NCBI RefSeq assembly: GCF_016863195.1
Contig: NZ_BOOK01000014.1
Coordinates: 1-64,000 of the forward strand
Reading direction: 5' to 3'
Source: Paraplanobispora takensis
GTDB taxonomy: Bacteria > Actinomycetota > Actinomycetes > Streptosporangiales > Streptosporangiaceae
DNA length: 64,000 nucleotides
In this document: positions 1 to 8,468 of the stretch, one piece after another
How positions within the stretch are numbered: position 1 is the stretch's first letter
How the letters are laid out: each line of letters starts with the position of its first letter
The notes under the pieces: model-generated
The model's input: the letters and a program-made list of their open reading frames with translations, nothing else
The model's database searches: none
What the model was told of the DNA's origin: nothing
Position numbers and translations under genes: made by a program

Positions 1-20
1 GGCGCATCGGCGCGTTCACG

Positions 21-56
21 GGCCATGGGGACATGTGTGGACATGTCCCCATGGCC
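21..56 (-). terminator. perfect 16-bp stem hairpin
   Basis: Positions 21-36 and 41-56 are perfect reverse complements around a 4-base GTGG loop. The hairpin begins about 10 bases after the stop codon of the MetF-like gene, as expected for its terminator. There is no clear U-tract, which is usual in actinomycetes. It could also stop transcription entering from the left. Confidence 0.75.
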
Positions 57-66
57 TCGGTATTTC

Positions 67-846
67 TCAGAGCGCTCCGGACAGCCGGGACTCCACCTCG
101 CGGTAGCGAGCCACGGGGATCAGGTGCACGCCGTCGAAGGCGCCCGAGTCGCGGATGCGCAGCACCTGCTCGCAGGCCGCCTCGACTCCGGCCAGCCGGT
201 CCGCGGCCACCCGCTCCACCAGGTCGGCCGGGATGTCGATGTCCGGGATGGCGGAGGCCATGCGGCGGGCGTGGTTCTCGCTGGCGATGACCATCACTCC
301 CGCGTAGACCGGTACGTCCACCGGGTTGGCCTCGCGCCAGCGCAGCAGCGTCTCCAGTGAGAAGCTGACCTGCACGAACACGAAGTCGGCCGCGCGCTTC
401 CACGCGGGCAGGGGGCGCAGCCCGGCGGCGGTGCCGACCCGGAAGGCGGGGCCGCCGGCGAAGGCGGGGTCCTCGCCGAGCCCGCGTACCTCCTCGATCA
501 TCGAGCGGACGGTGAGATCGCCGGTCCGGTTGCCCGTGGTGGGCTTGTCGCCGTACACGAACAGGAACTGGTCCACCCCGTAGGCCGCCGCGGTGAGCAG
601 GTCCCGGCGGAAGCCCAGCAGATTGCGGTCGCGCGAGTTGAGACAGGCGATGCTCCGCCCGCCCATCGCCTGGACCTCGTGGGCGACCGCGACGCTGGAG
701 ACCGTGGCCCGGCCGATGTGGTTGTCGGGGATCAGGAAGGAACCGGCGATCTGGCTGAGGGTGCCGATCTGGTGGCGGACGCGCTTGAGGTCGGGACGGG
801 TCGGCGGCTCGACCTCGCAGACGATCTCGAAGGGGTGATCGGTCAT
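67..846 (-). CDS. methylenetetrahydrofolate reductase-like protein
   Basis: A 259-residue TIM-barrel protein of the MetF/MTHFR family, which uses FAD to interconvert methylene- and methyl-tetrahydrofolate in one-carbon and methionine metabolism. Seen directly: the N-terminal strand CEVEPP (about residues 10-15), SRDRN at 71-75 and the strand ending VYGD near 97-100, all in typical MetF places. The ATG at 846 is preferred over one 18 bases upstream because the family signature starts at once after it. It is monocistronic and ends in a strong hairpin. It is slightly shorter than canonical MetF (about 290 residues) and lacks the exact FEFFPP start, so it may be one of the divergent actinobacterial MTHFR-like proteins with another C1 substrate. 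Fold assignment is secure; exact reaction is not. Confidence 0.8.
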   Translation of the reverse strand: MTDHPFEIVCEVEPPTRPDLKRVRHQIGTLSQIAGSFLIPDNHIGRATVSSVAVAHEVQAMGGRSIACLNSRDRNLLGFRRDLLTAAAYGVDQFLFVYGDKPTTGNRTGDLTVRSMIEEVRGLGEDPAFAGGPAFRVGTAAGLRPLPAWKRAADFVFVQVSFSLETLLRWREANPVDVPVYAGVMVIASENHARRMASAIPDIDIPADLVERVAADRLAGVEAACEQVLRIRDSGAFDGVHLIPVARYREVESRLSGAL

Positions 847-1203
847 GGGGCCGAACCTACGCAAGCACCGGCTTCACGCGCCCGGCGTTCCACTGGGCGA
901 GACCGGTCCGGACGGCCGGAACGCTGCCCGCGGAGGGACTCCGGAGGCCTTTCGGGGAGGTTTTTCCCTTCAGGGGTGAGTTCCTCCCCAGCCGGGCCTT
1001 CCGCGTGGCCTAACCTCGGCTACACGGTCTGACCTGCGCATCAGCGGGTCGGGGAGACGTCGTCGTGCGCAGGATCCCGGTCGGCGGGTTCAGCTGTGAG
1101 CACGGGGTTCTCCTGTGCCCGCGGCGTGCGGCCGGTTCCGGCGACGGCCGGTCTCCGTGTGAGCGCGGGCCGTCCACCACGCTCCTGAAGAACGGACTCG
1201 CCC
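847..1203. other. intergenic region, divergent promoters
   Basis: This 357-bp gap lies between the divergent MetF-like gene and the DUF3500 lipoprotein and must hold both promoters. Around 954-989 GGGGAGG and CCTCCCC can pair across a 22-base loop. No convincing gene or consensus promoter was recognised. Short open frames here lack ribosome binding sites and family features. Confidence 0.4.
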
Positions 1204-2427
1204 GTGCACCACCTTCATGTTCTCCGGTCGCGGCCCGCCGGGGCATGCCGCCTCCTGGGCCTCGCGACCCTGCTCGTACTCGTGGCAGCCTGCTCCTCCG
1301 GGGAGTCGGACCAGGGGGCGACCGGCTCCGCGACCGGGTCCCCGGCCGTCTCCGGACCCGGAGGCCCCCCGGGGTCCGGGGGACCGGGCGGCGGTGGCGA
1401 GGCCGCCTCGACGCCGGCCTTCCTGACGAGCCTGGACTGCCCGGCCGGTTCGACCGCCGGCGGGACACCGTCCGGTACGGCGGACGGACAGACGGCGGAG
1501 GCGGTGCTGGCGGCGACCCGGGCGTTCCTGGGCACGCTGGACGAGACGCAGAAGACCACGGTGATGGGGGAGCGCACCCAGGCCAACCTGTCGCAGTGGT
1601 CGAACCTGCCCGACCAGCTGTTCAAGCGCGCCGGGCTGCGGATGGACAAGCTGAACTCCGGCCAGCAGGAGGCCGTACGGAAAATCCTCCAGACCGCGCT
1701 GAGCGGGCAGGGCTACCGGCAGGTCACCCGGATCACCGCCGCAGACGGCGTCCTGGCCTCCTCCGGAGGGATGAACCTCGACTTCGGGGCGGACCACTAC
1801 TGGATCCGGATCCTGGGGACGCCGTCGGCGAGCGGGAAGTGGACGCTCCAGTACGGCGGCCACCACCTGGCGGTGAACGCCACGATGGCCGGGGACGCGG
1901 TGACCCTCGCGCCGACCTTCTGGGGAGCCCAGCCGGCCGGGTACACCGAGGCGAGCAGCGAGGTCGAGCCGTTGTGCGGGGAGACGGTCAAGGCGTTCAA
2001 GCTCGTGGAGGCTCTGGACGACACCCAGCGTGAGGCCGCCGTGCTGACGACGCCCGTGAAGGAGATCGTGCTGGGGGCCGGGCAGGACGACAAGACCCTG
2101 GCCGCCGAGGGGGTCAAGGCCTCGACCTTCACCGACGAGCAGAAGAGCCTGCTGCTCGACCTGATCAGCGAGTGGATCACGCCGCTCAACGCCGAACAGG
2201 CCGCCGCCAAGCTGAAGTCCGCCGAGGACGGCCTCGCCGGGACCACGTTCGCCTGGTACAGGGAGACCGAGATCGGCAACCCGATCTACTACCGGATCCA
2301 GGGACCGGCCTTCACCATCGAGTTCGCCCACCAGCAGGGCGGGGGCGCCAACGCGGGCGGGATCACTCACATCCACTCGATCTACCGCGAGCCCGGCAAC
2401 GACTACGGCGCCGGACCGGGTTCGTGA
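1204..2427 (+). CDS. DUF3500 family lipoprotein
   Basis: A 407-residue exported protein. The N-terminus has a hydrophobic stretch ending in the lipobox LVAAC with Cys30, followed by a Ser/Gly/Pro-rich linker to about residue 90. The rest matches DUF3500 (conserved pieces include LNSGQQEAV, HHLAVN and the WGAQPA segment), a family of unknown function in secreted proteins. The GTG at 1204 is chosen because it gives an intact signal peptide. The stop codon overlaps the start of the following NicO-type transporter gene as TGATG, so the two are co-translated. This hints that the lipoprotein serves metal handling at the outer face of the membrane. That role is inference only. Confidence 0.8.
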   Translation: MHHLHVLRSRPAGACRLLGLATLLVLVAACSSGESDQGATGSATGSPAVSGPGGPPGSGGPGGGGEAASTPAFLTSLDCPAGSTAGGTPSGTADGQTAEAVLAATRAFLGTLDETQKTTVMGERTQANLSQWSNLPDQLFKRAGLRMDKLNSGQQEAVRKILQTALSGQGYRQVTRITAADGVLASSGGMNLDFGADHYWIRILGTPSASGKWTLQYGGHHLAVNATMAGDAVTLAPTFWGAQPAGYTEASSEVEPLCGETVKAFKLVEALDDTQREAAVLTTPVKEIVLGAGQDDKTLAAEGVKASTFTDEQKSLLLDLISEWITPLNAEQAAAKLKSAEDGLAGTTFAWYRETEIGNPIYYRIQGPAFTIEFAHQQGGGANAGGITHIHSIYREPGNDYGAGPGS

Positions 2428-4139
2428 TGATCACCCGGCGACAGCCGGCCCGGTGGACGGCGGCGGCGGTGCTGACGGTCGTCGGGACGGGCGCGTTCGC
2501 CGGAACCGCCACCGGGACGGGCGCGTTCGCGGGAACGGGTGCCGGGGCCGGTGCCGAGGCGGGCGCATTCCCGGTCCGTGCCCATCCGGGTGACGAGGTC
2601 GTCCAGCAGGTCTATCTCACCCCCACCGCCTCTCACCTGGCCGTCGAGCTCGACCTCACGCCGGGGGTCCTGGTGGCACCCGCCTTCGCGCGGACCGTAG
2701 ACGCCGACGGCGACGAAACGATCACCGCGGGAGAGGCGGCCGCACACGCCGCCCCGGTGACCTCGGCGCTCGATCTGCGCGTGGACGGCAGGGCCGTCCC
2801 GCTCATCCTCACCGGGCGCGTCTACCCCGCCTACCGGCTTCTCGCCGCGGCGGGCGGCGCCGTGACCGTCGAACTGATCGCAACCCTGCCTCCGGGCGCC
2901 CGGAGCGTCGTCTTGACCGACCGCTACCGGCCCGGCCGTACGACCGTCCAGATGAACGCCCTGGTCGCCAAGACAGATCCCGCGCCCTTGGACGGCATCA
3001 CCCGCGCCGACCAAGGACGGACGATCACCCTGACGCTGGCCCGCCCCGGCGACGGGACGAGGACGACCGGCGGGATGGAGACGCCCGGGGAACCGGGGCC
3101 GGTGGGCGGGACGGAGAGGCTCGCGCAGGCGGCCGGTGGGGTGGCCGTGTTCGAGGCGCTGGGTGCTCCGCTGCGATCACCCTGGGCCCTGGCGGTGCTG
3201 ATCGGCACCTGCGTCCTGCTCGGGGCCCTGCACGCCCTGACCCCCGGCCACGGCAAGGCCATGCTCGCCGCCTATCTGGTCGGCGCCCGCAGCACCCCAG
3301 GACAGGCGGTCGTCCTCGGAGCCGTCATCACCGCCACCCACACCTCCGCCGTGATCCTGCTCGGCGGAGCGGTCCTGGTCGCGGGCCGGTTCGTCGTCCC
3401 GGCGGTCCTCGTCCCGGTCCTGGAGGTGACGGCCGGGATCGTCGTCCTCCTGCTCGGCGCGAGGCTCCTGGCCCGCCGCCGTCACCGCGGCCACAGCGGA
3501 CATGGGCACAGCGGACACGAACACGGCGGACACGAACACCGCGGGCCTGAACACCGCGGCCCCGGCCGCCGTCGTCACCACCCCGGCCGCGGCAGGCACC
3601 GGTACCGCGGATCCGGTCACGGCCGCCCCAATCATCATGATCGTCCGGATCGCCACGGCCACGAGACCGGGGACACCTACGACACCCGTGACACCCGCGG
3701 CGGCCGTACGTCCCCGGCGAGGCTCCTGCGTCCGGCGGCCCGGCGCCGGCACGCCCCGCCCGTCACCCGGCCCACCGGCTCATCCGCCGGTCCGCCCGCG
3801 GGCCCGGCCGCCGCTCCGGCGGGCCTGCGGGGCCTCGCCGCCATGGGCGTGGCGGGCGGGATCATCCCCTGCCCGGAGGCGCTGAGCGTTCTGCTCCTGG
3901 CCATCGGCCTCAACCGCACCGCGCTGGGACTGACCATGGTCGTCGCCTTCAGCGCCGGCCTGGCCGCGGTCCTCATCGGGCTGGGCCTGATCCTGGTGAG
4001 CGGTCGTACGGCGTTGCGCAGGTTCCGGCGTCCGGGCACCGGCCCGCTCGTCGTGTGGCTGCCGGTCGTGTCCGCGGCCGTCGTCACCGTCCTCGGTCTG
4101 GCCATGGCGCTCAGCGGGGCGAGCGCGCTCATGGGCTGA
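2427..4139 (+). CDS. NicO/RcnA-type nickel-cobalt exporter, His-rich
   Basis: A 570-residue integral membrane protein of the NicO/HupE-UreJ superfamily. It has a signal-like N-terminus, then an extracytoplasmic domain of about 200 residues, then the transporter core with HALTPGHGKA (about residues 269-278), the family's first signature. A cytosolic loop of about 70 residues (about 350-418) is extremely rich in His, Gly, Arg and Asp and probably binds metal. The second half carries GGIIPCPEA near residue 477, the second signature. Start: the ATG at 2427 overlaps the upstream stop codon. The family exports Ni/Co, or moves other ions in homologues; the substrate is not determined here. The extracytoplasmic domain is larger than in E. 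coli RcnA and resembles actinobacterial homologues. Confidence 0.85.
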   Translation: MITRRQPARWTAAAVLTVVGTGAFAGTATGTGAFAGTGAGAGAEAGAFPVRAHPGDEVVQQVYLTPTASHLAVELDLTPGVLVAPAFARTVDADGDETITAGEAAAHAAPVTSALDLRVDGRAVPLILTGRVYPAYRLLAAAGGAVTVELIATLPPGARSVVLTDRYRPGRTTVQMNALVAKTDPAPLDGITRADQGRTITLTLARPGDGTRTTGGMETPGEPGPVGGTERLAQAAGGVAVFEALGAPLRSPWALAVLIGTCVLLGALHALTPGHGKAMLAAYLVGARSTPGQAVVLGAVITATHTSAVILLGGAVLVAGRFVVPAVLVPVLEVTAGIVVLLLGARLLARRRHRGHSGHGHSGHEHGGHEHRGPEHRGPGRRRHHPGRGRHRYRGSGHGRPNHHDRPDRHGHETGDTYDTRDTRGGRTSPARLLRPAARRRHAPPVTRPTGSSAGPPAGPAAAPAGLRGLAAMGVAGGIIPCPEALSVLLLAIGLNRTALGLTMVVAFSAGLAAVLIGLGLILVSGRTALRRFRRPGTGPLVVWLPVVSAAVVTVLGLAMALSGASALMG

Positions 4140-4145
4140 GCCGGC

Positions 4146-4176
4146 GGCCCGCCGTACCTGGTGATCCCGGCGGGCC
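4146..4176 (+). terminator. GC-rich hairpin after NicO gene
   Basis: GGCCCGCCG (4146-4154) pairs perfectly with CGGCGGGCC (4168-4176) around a 13-base loop, beginning 6 bases after the NicO stop. A plausible factor-independent terminator without a U-run. Confidence 0.5.
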
Positions 4177-4254
4177 CGCGCCGGACGGGTGAGCGGTGGG
4201 CCTCCATCGGGCGGGCAGGTGGTGGTTCCGCGCCGTACGGGTAAGGAGCGGCGC

Positions 4255-4376
4255 ATGCATCGAAGCCGCGTTCACGCCCTGCTGATCGACACCCCCGAAG
4301 CCGAGGCCGCCGACGCGGTGGCCTTGTGGAGAGCGACCCGGAGCTCTTCGCCGCCGAGGCCAAGATCTGGCCCTGA
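4255..4376 (+). pseudogene. remnant of a small gene, possibly VOC/glyoxalase family
   Basis: A good ribosome binding site (AAGGAG) precedes an ATG whose product starts MHRSRVHALLIDTP, resembling N-termini of actinobacterial VOC-family proteins. The frame then loses sense after about 25 codons. A different frame reads on as ESDPELFAAEAKIWP and stops at 4374-4376. The simplest reading is a gene that lost its middle and shifted frame. The family resemblance is from memory and covers few residues, so the call is tentative. Alternatively it is a short unrelated peptide gene ending at 4404. Confidence 0.3.
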
Positions 4377-4412
4377 TCCCGGAGCCCTGATCCCGGAGCC
4401 CTGATCCCGGGG
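4371..4412. repeat. three tandem copies of a 14-bp unit
   Basis: CCCTGATCCCGGAG occurs at 4371-4384 and 4385-4398, and with one change at 4399-4412. It directly follows the broken small gene and may mark the replication slippage that damaged it. Confidence 0.8.
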
Positions 4413-4464
4413 CCCTGAACTCCGCCCGCCCGGTCGGTTCCCCGGCCCGAGGCGCGCGCCGTAC

Positions 4465-4884
4465 TCAGCGGATGCCGGCGTCCGGGTGGGCGGCGTCCCA
4501 CGCGCGCCGGGAGGCGGCGATACCCTCGCGGTGGGCGGCCGACCAGTCGGCCAGGGCCTTGACCAGGTGGGTGAGGCTGTGGCCGGTGGGCGTCAGCTCG
4601 TACTCCACCTGCGGGGGGACCGTGGGGTACACCGTCCTGCTCACCAGGCCGTCGCGCTCCAGGCGGCGGACGGTCAGGGTGAGCATGCGCTGGGAGATGC
4701 CGGGCACCGCCCGCTGGAGCTGCCGGAACCGGCGCACCCCCTGGGCCAGCTCGACGATCACCAGGACCGACCACTTGTCCCCGATCCTGTCCAGCACCTC
4801 GCGGATGCCGCAGTCCTCGTGCTCGCCGCCGCAGGAGACGACCGGTTCCGCGGACGCGGTTACCTGCGTGTGCCCCACCGACAT
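4465..4884 (-). CDS. HxlR family transcriptional regulator
   Basis: A 139-residue winged-helix protein. After an N-terminal tail with two Cys (CGGEHEDC, about 18-25) comes the HxlR core: [16 protein letters not shown], then [18 protein letters not shown] (recognition region) and the wing [16 protein letters not shown]. The start at 4884 has a strong AAGGAGG site. It is divergent from an NmrA-type oxidoreductase, the usual HxlR arrangement (as with the quinone-responsive regulators QorR and YodB/CatR), so it probably represses that gene and itself. HxlR sensors often use a conserved Cys near this position to detect quinones or diamide; the Cys here could play that part (inference). Confidence 0.88.
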   Translation of the reverse strand: MSVGHTQVTASAEPVVSCGGEHEDCGIREVLDRIGDKWSVLVIVELAQGVRRFRQLQRAVPGISQRMLTLTVRRLERDGLVSRTVYPTVPPQVEYELTPTGHSLTHLVKALADWSAAHREGIAASRRAWDAAHPDAGIR

Positions 4885-4968
4885 CGAAGTGCCTCCTTAT
4901 GGGATCCGTCCCGGTTCTTGATGATGATCCCAGTTACCTGAGAGAACCACATGATCGGGGGAATCCTC
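4885..4968. promoter_or_regulatory. divergent HxlR operator region
   Basis: The 84-bp gap between the HxlR and NmrA starts contains the inverted repeat GGTTCT (4913-4918) and AGAACC (4943-4948). Other repeated pieces are TTACCTG and a TGATGATGATCC run. It is the only place for both promoters and the likely HxlR binding site. The exact operator is not provable by eye. Confidence 0.5.
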
Positions 4969-5832
4969 ATGATCCTCGTCACCGGCGCGTCGGGCGCCCT
5001 GGGGCGGCTCGTCATCGACCATCTGACCCGGTCCGCGGGGGCGCCCGATGACCGGTACGTCGTCGCCGGGACCAGGGACCCGGAGAGCGCCCCGGCGGGG
5101 GTGCCGGTGCGCCGCGTCGACTTCGGCGACCCGGCCTCGCTGGCGGACGGTTTCGCGGGGGTGGACAGGCTCCTGCTCATCTCGGCGGGGTACGGCGAGG
5201 ACGACGAGGTCATCGCCCGGCACGGGGCCGCGATCGAGGCGGCGGAGAAGGCCGGGGTCGGGCACATCGTCTACACCAGCCTCAGCGCCGACGGCGACCA
5301 CCTGGCCTATGCCCTGGCCCACCGCTGGACCGAGCACAGGCTCCGGTCGGGTACGGCGCGCTGGACGATCCTGCGCAACGGCCTCTACGCCGAACTGCTC
5401 GCCACGCTGACCCCCGTCGAGGACGGCCGGATCACCGCGCCCCTGGGGGAGGGGCGGCTGGCCGCGGTCGCCAGGCGGGACCTCGCCGAGGCCGCCGCGC
5501 GCGTGATCGCCGACGCCGCGGCGCACGAGGGCCGGACCTACGAGCTGGTCGGTGAGGAGGCCGTCGGCGGGGCCGACCTCGCGGCGCTGCACTCCCGGAT
5601 CACCGGGGCCGCCGTCTCCTACGAGCCCGGCACCCTGGCCCGGGCCCGCGAAACCTTCACCGCCCTGGGACTGGCACCCTTCCAGGTCCCGATGCTGGTG
5701 GGCACGTACTCCGCCATCGCGGGCGGGTTCATCGGGCGGACCGGCGGTGACCTGCGCACCCTGCTCGGCCGCGCCCCGCGCTCCGCCCTGGAGGTCATCG
5801 CCGCGACGGTGCGGGCCGGCTCCCCGGCCTGA
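4969..5832 (+). CDS. NmrA/SDR-type NAD(P)-binding oxidoreductase
   Basis: A 287-residue protein with the Rossmann signature VTGASGALGRLV at the N-terminus, typical of atypical SDRs of the NmrA/QorB group (NADPH:quinone oxidoreductase type). The ATG at 4969 is preferred over 4951 because GGGGGA lies 6 bases before it and the first strand follows directly. Further SDR features are the YTSLSADGDHLAY segment and the loop TILRNGLYAELL. Paired with a divergent HxlR regulator, it probably detoxifies quinones or similar electrophiles in the cytosol. The chemistry is inferred from the family. Confidence 0.85.
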   Translation: MILVTGASGALGRLVIDHLTRSAGAPDDRYVVAGTRDPESAPAGVPVRRVDFGDPASLADGFAGVDRLLLISAGYGEDDEVIARHGAAIEAAEKAGVGHIVYTSLSADGDHLAYALAHRWTEHRLRSGTARWTILRNGLYAELLATLTPVEDGRITAPLGEGRLAAVARRDLAEAAARVIADAAAHEGRTYELVGEEAVGGADLAALHSRITGAAVSYEPGTLARARETFTALGLAPFQVPMLVGTYSAIAGGFIGRTGGDLRTLLGRAPRSALEVIAATVRAGSPA

Positions 5833-5879
5833 CCCCGCCGCGGGGCCGGATCCGTTGTCGGCCCGGCGGGCATGTCCGT

Positions 5880-5920
5880 GGGCCGGGTCCGCGCCGGTGC
5901 GGCGGGCGCGGACCCGGCCC
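5880..5920. terminator. bidirectional terminator, perfect 16-bp stem
   Basis: Positions 5880-5895 and 5905-5920 are perfect reverse complements around a 9-base loop. The hairpin lies between the convergent NmrA and UspA genes and fits a shared terminator. Confidence 0.8.
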
Positions 5921-5929
5921 TCCCCCGGC

Positions 5930-6436
5930 TCAGGCCGGAGGGGGCTCCTGCGGTGCGTGGAGCTCCGGCGCCCCGTGGGGCGGGCGCACGATCAGCACCT
6001 CGCACTCCGCGCGGCGCACCACCTCGGTGGCGACGGTGCCCAGCAGCCGGTCGGCGATGCCGGCGTCGCGCAGCGCCCCGACGACGAGGAGGTCGGCGGC
6101 CCTGTCCCTGGCGGTGGACAGCAGCGTGCTCGCCGGCTCGCCGTCGGCCATGAGCGCCGCCGCGATGGTCGCGCCCTGTTCCCGGGCCAGGGCCACGGCC
6201 GAGGCGATGGCCGCGCCGGCGGTGTCGCGCCCCGGGATCTGGCCGGCGCGCGAGTCGCCCAGGGTGGCGACGTTGCGCGCCTCCTGCCGGCGGGAGAGCT
6301 CGGCGTAGGCGCAGACGATGACCAGGTCGGCGTCGGCCTGGGCGGCCAGCCACGCGGCCCGGGTGACGGTCGGGGCGGCCAGCGGCGAGCCGTCGGTGCC
6401 CACGACGATCGTGCGGTAGTCGGGTGCCTTGCCCAT
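5930..6436 (-). CDS. universal stress protein, UspA family
   Basis: A 168-residue single-domain Usp protein beginning with TIVVGTDGSPLA. The C-terminal nucleotide site reads GALRDAGIADRLLGTVATEV. Compared with the canonical ATP motif (G-x2-G-x9-G-S/T) the second Gly is replaced by Arg, so ATP binding may be weakened. It is the last gene of a three-gene operon (SRPBCC, MFS, Usp), 13 bases after the MFS stop. Its role there is probably general stress or transport-linked nucleotide sensing, but nothing specific is shown. Confidence 0.88.
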   Translation of the reverse strand: MGKAPDYRTIVVGTDGSPLAAPTVTRAAWLAAQADADLVIVCAYAELSRRQEARNVATLGDSRAGQIPGRDTAGAAIASAVALAREQGATIAAALMADGEPASTLLSTARDRAADLLVVGALRDAGIADRLLGTVATEVVRRAECEVLIVRPPHGAPELHAPQEPPPA

Positions 6437-6449
6437 CGGTCCACCTCCC

Positions 6450-7826
6450 TCAGTGCGCGCCCGCGGGCATCTGCATGACGTCGTCGACGTCGCGGACGAT
6501 GGGCGGCTCCTTGATCCATGTCATGGCGAGGGCGGCCACGGCGAGCATGATCCCCGCGAACATGATCGCGTTGGTCGGGTCGCCGCCCAGGACGTTCTCG
6601 TAGATCCAGCCGAAGGTCAGCGTCTGGATGAGCATCGGAATGACGATCATCATGTTGATGATCCCCATGTACACGCCGTAGCGCGTGGACGGGATCATCC
6701 GCACGGCCATGATGTACGGCACGCCCATGATCGAGGCCCAGGCGATGCCGAGGCCGATGATCGGGATGAAGAGCAGGTACTGGTTGGTCAGGTTGGCGAA
6801 GACCACCAGCCCGACCGCGGCGCACAGCAGGCAGAAGATGTGCACCCACTTGGCCCCGCGCCTGCGGGCCAGCGTCACCAGGGGGAAGGCCACGCAGAAG
6901 GTGACGATGTTGTACCAGCCGTTGACGAGCCCGGTCCAGGAGACGGCGTCGGCGTACTTGGGATCGTCGGCGCTCACGCCGTAGACGGACTCGGCGATGG
7001 ACAGCGAGACGTACTGCCAGTAGCAGACCATCGCGTACCACTGGAAGAGGTACACCAGCGCGAGCTTGCGCAGTTCCCCGGGCATCTCGACGATCGCGTC
7101 CCAGATCTCCCGCAGCGCGGAGGCGAAGCCGCCCTTCCTGGCCCGCAGCGCCGCCAGTTCCTCCTCGCTCGGGGGGATCTCCGGGGTGGTGAGGATCGAC
7201 ACCAGGACGGTGCCGATGGAGCACACGGCGCCCAGCATGAAGGAGCCGACGACCCAGTACGGGATGCCGGCCGAGGTCGCCCCGCTGATGAGGTTCTGGA
7301 AGACGAACAGCGAGATGTTGGCGAGGGTGATCCCGAACCCGGTGAAGAAGCTCTGCGCCAGGAACCCCTTGGCCAGCTGCGACGGCGGCAGCTTGTCGGC
7401 GATGAAGGCGCGGTAGGGCTCCATGGCCGTGTTGTTGCTGGCGTCGAGGATCCACAGCAGCAGCACGGCCGTCCAGATGGCGGCCACGAACGGGAACAGG
7501 AACAGGCAGATGCTGCAGCCGATCGCGCCGATGAGGAAGTACGGCTTGCGGCGGCCCCAGCGCGGGCTCCAGGTCCGGTCCGACAGCGCGCCGATGATCG
7601 GCTGGATGAGCAGCCCGGTGACGGGGCCGGCCAGGTTCAGCAGCGGCAGGTCCTCGGGGGAGGCTCCGAGGAAGTTGTAGATGGGGTTCACCGCGGTCTG
7701 CTGCATGCCGAAGCTGTACTGGATGCCGAAGAACCCGAAGTTCATCAGCAGGATCTGCCGCATGGTCATCAGCGGCTTCTGCCGCACGATGGTGAGGTGC
7801 ACCGCGGCGGGCTGCGTCGTCGTCAC
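6450..7826 (-). CDS. MFS transporter, GPH/sucrose-carrier-like
   Basis: A 458-residue protein with about 12 hydrophobic segments. [16 protein letters not shown] follows TM2, the cytosolic signature of the SLC45/GPH-like MFS group (sugar or glycoside symporters, the plant sucrose carrier among relatives). The start is a GTG at 7826 that overlaps the SRPBCC stop as GTGA, with GGGAGGTG upstream; a longer frame exists but would overlap the SRPBCC gene completely. The substrate is unknown. It is transcribed with the SRPBCC and Usp genes. Confidence 0.82.
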   Translation of the reverse strand: MTTTQPAAVHLTIVRQKPLMTMRQILLMNFGFFGIQYSFGMQQTAVNPIYNFLGASPEDLPLLNLAGPVTGLLIQPIIGALSDRTWSPRWGRRKPYFLIGAIGCSICLFLFPFVAAIWTAVLLLWILDASNNTAMEPYRAFIADKLPPSQLAKGFLAQSFFTGFGITLANISLFVFQNLISGATSAGIPYWVVGSFMLGAVCSIGTVLVSILTTPEIPPSEEELAALRARKGGFASALREIWDAIVEMPGELRKLALVYLFQWYAMVCYWQYVSLSIAESVYGVSADDPKYADAVSWTGLVNGWYNIVTFCVAFPLVTLARRRGAKWVHIFCLLCAAVGLVVFANLTNQYLLFIPIIGLGIAWASIMGVPYIMAVRMIPSTRYGVYMGIINMMIVIPMLIQTLTFGWIYENVLGGDPTNAIMFAGIMLAVAALAMTWIKEPPIVRDVDDVMQMPAGAH

Positions 7827-8302
7827 CGGGGCACCTCCCGGTTCCGGTGCCCGGCCAGGTAGGTCTCCAGGCGGTCGAGTTCGAGCTCCCAGCCCTTGCT
7901 GTGGTAGCCGGCGACGGTCGGGTCGTAGGGGCCCTGGACGATGCGCACCAGGGTGCCGTTGCGCCCCGTCTTGGTGAACTCGACCCGCAGCTCCAGCGGG
8001 GCGTCGGGGTCGATGCCCGGGTCTCCGGTGATGCGCTGCCGCGCGACGAAGACGTCGGGCTCGAAGTACTCGGTGAAGACCGCGTCGGTCGTCACCCGGG
8101 TGGTGGGGTCGTTGTCGCGGACCTTGACGTGGTGGTGGCGTCCACCGAGCTTCAGGTCGGAGGTGACCGTCTCGGTCTCCACGTGCCAGCCGGGGCTGCC
8201 ACGCCACTGGGCCATCTCCTCCGGGGCCGTCCAGGCCCGGAACACCTCCGGCCGGGGATAGTCGTACTGCCGCTCGACCACAACCATCACATTGGCGGTC
8301 AT
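7823..8302 (-). CDS. SRPBCC/AHSA1 domain protein
   Basis: A 159-residue START-like (AHSA1/CalC) protein. Seen: the opening strand VMVVVERQYDYPRPEVFRAW, the Trp-rich segment MAQWRGSPGWHVE and the C-terminal helix HSKGWELELDRLETYL, all typical of AHSA1 ligand-binding folds. The ATG at 8302 has a GGAGGACC ribosome site. It is the first gene of the operon and overlaps the transporter gene. Such proteins in actinomycetes are often controlled by an adjacent ArsR regulator, but none is present here. The ligand is unknown. Confidence 0.82.
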   Translation of the reverse strand: MTANVMVVVERQYDYPRPEVFRAWTAPEEMAQWRGSPGWHVETETVTSDLKLGGRHHHVKVRDNDPTTRVTTDAVFTEYFEPDVFVARQRITGDPGIDPDAPLELRVEFTKTGRNGTLVRIVQGPYDPTVAGYHSKGWELELDRLETYLAGHRNREVPR

Positions 8303-8378
8303 GGGTCCTCCAGCCCGGCAACGGCCGGCCGCGCGTCCTGTCTGGCCCCGCTGCCCTCCCCACACGATCCACCCGGTT

Positions 8379-8394
8379 GCTAAATCTGTCTAGC
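8379..8394 (-). promoter_or_regulatory. imperfect dyad upstream of SRPBCC operon
   Basis: GCTA and TAGC flank an AT-rich 8-base centre about 80 bases before the SRPBCC start, in the only AT-rich patch of the gap. A possible operator or promoter element; the inner bases are not symmetric. Confidence 0.3.
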
Positions 8395-8468
8395 ACGCAA
8401 TTTCACGGACATATCCACTGCTGTCCATCGGCGTTCCGGGGTACGGCGACGCCGCGTGGGCCGGTCCG

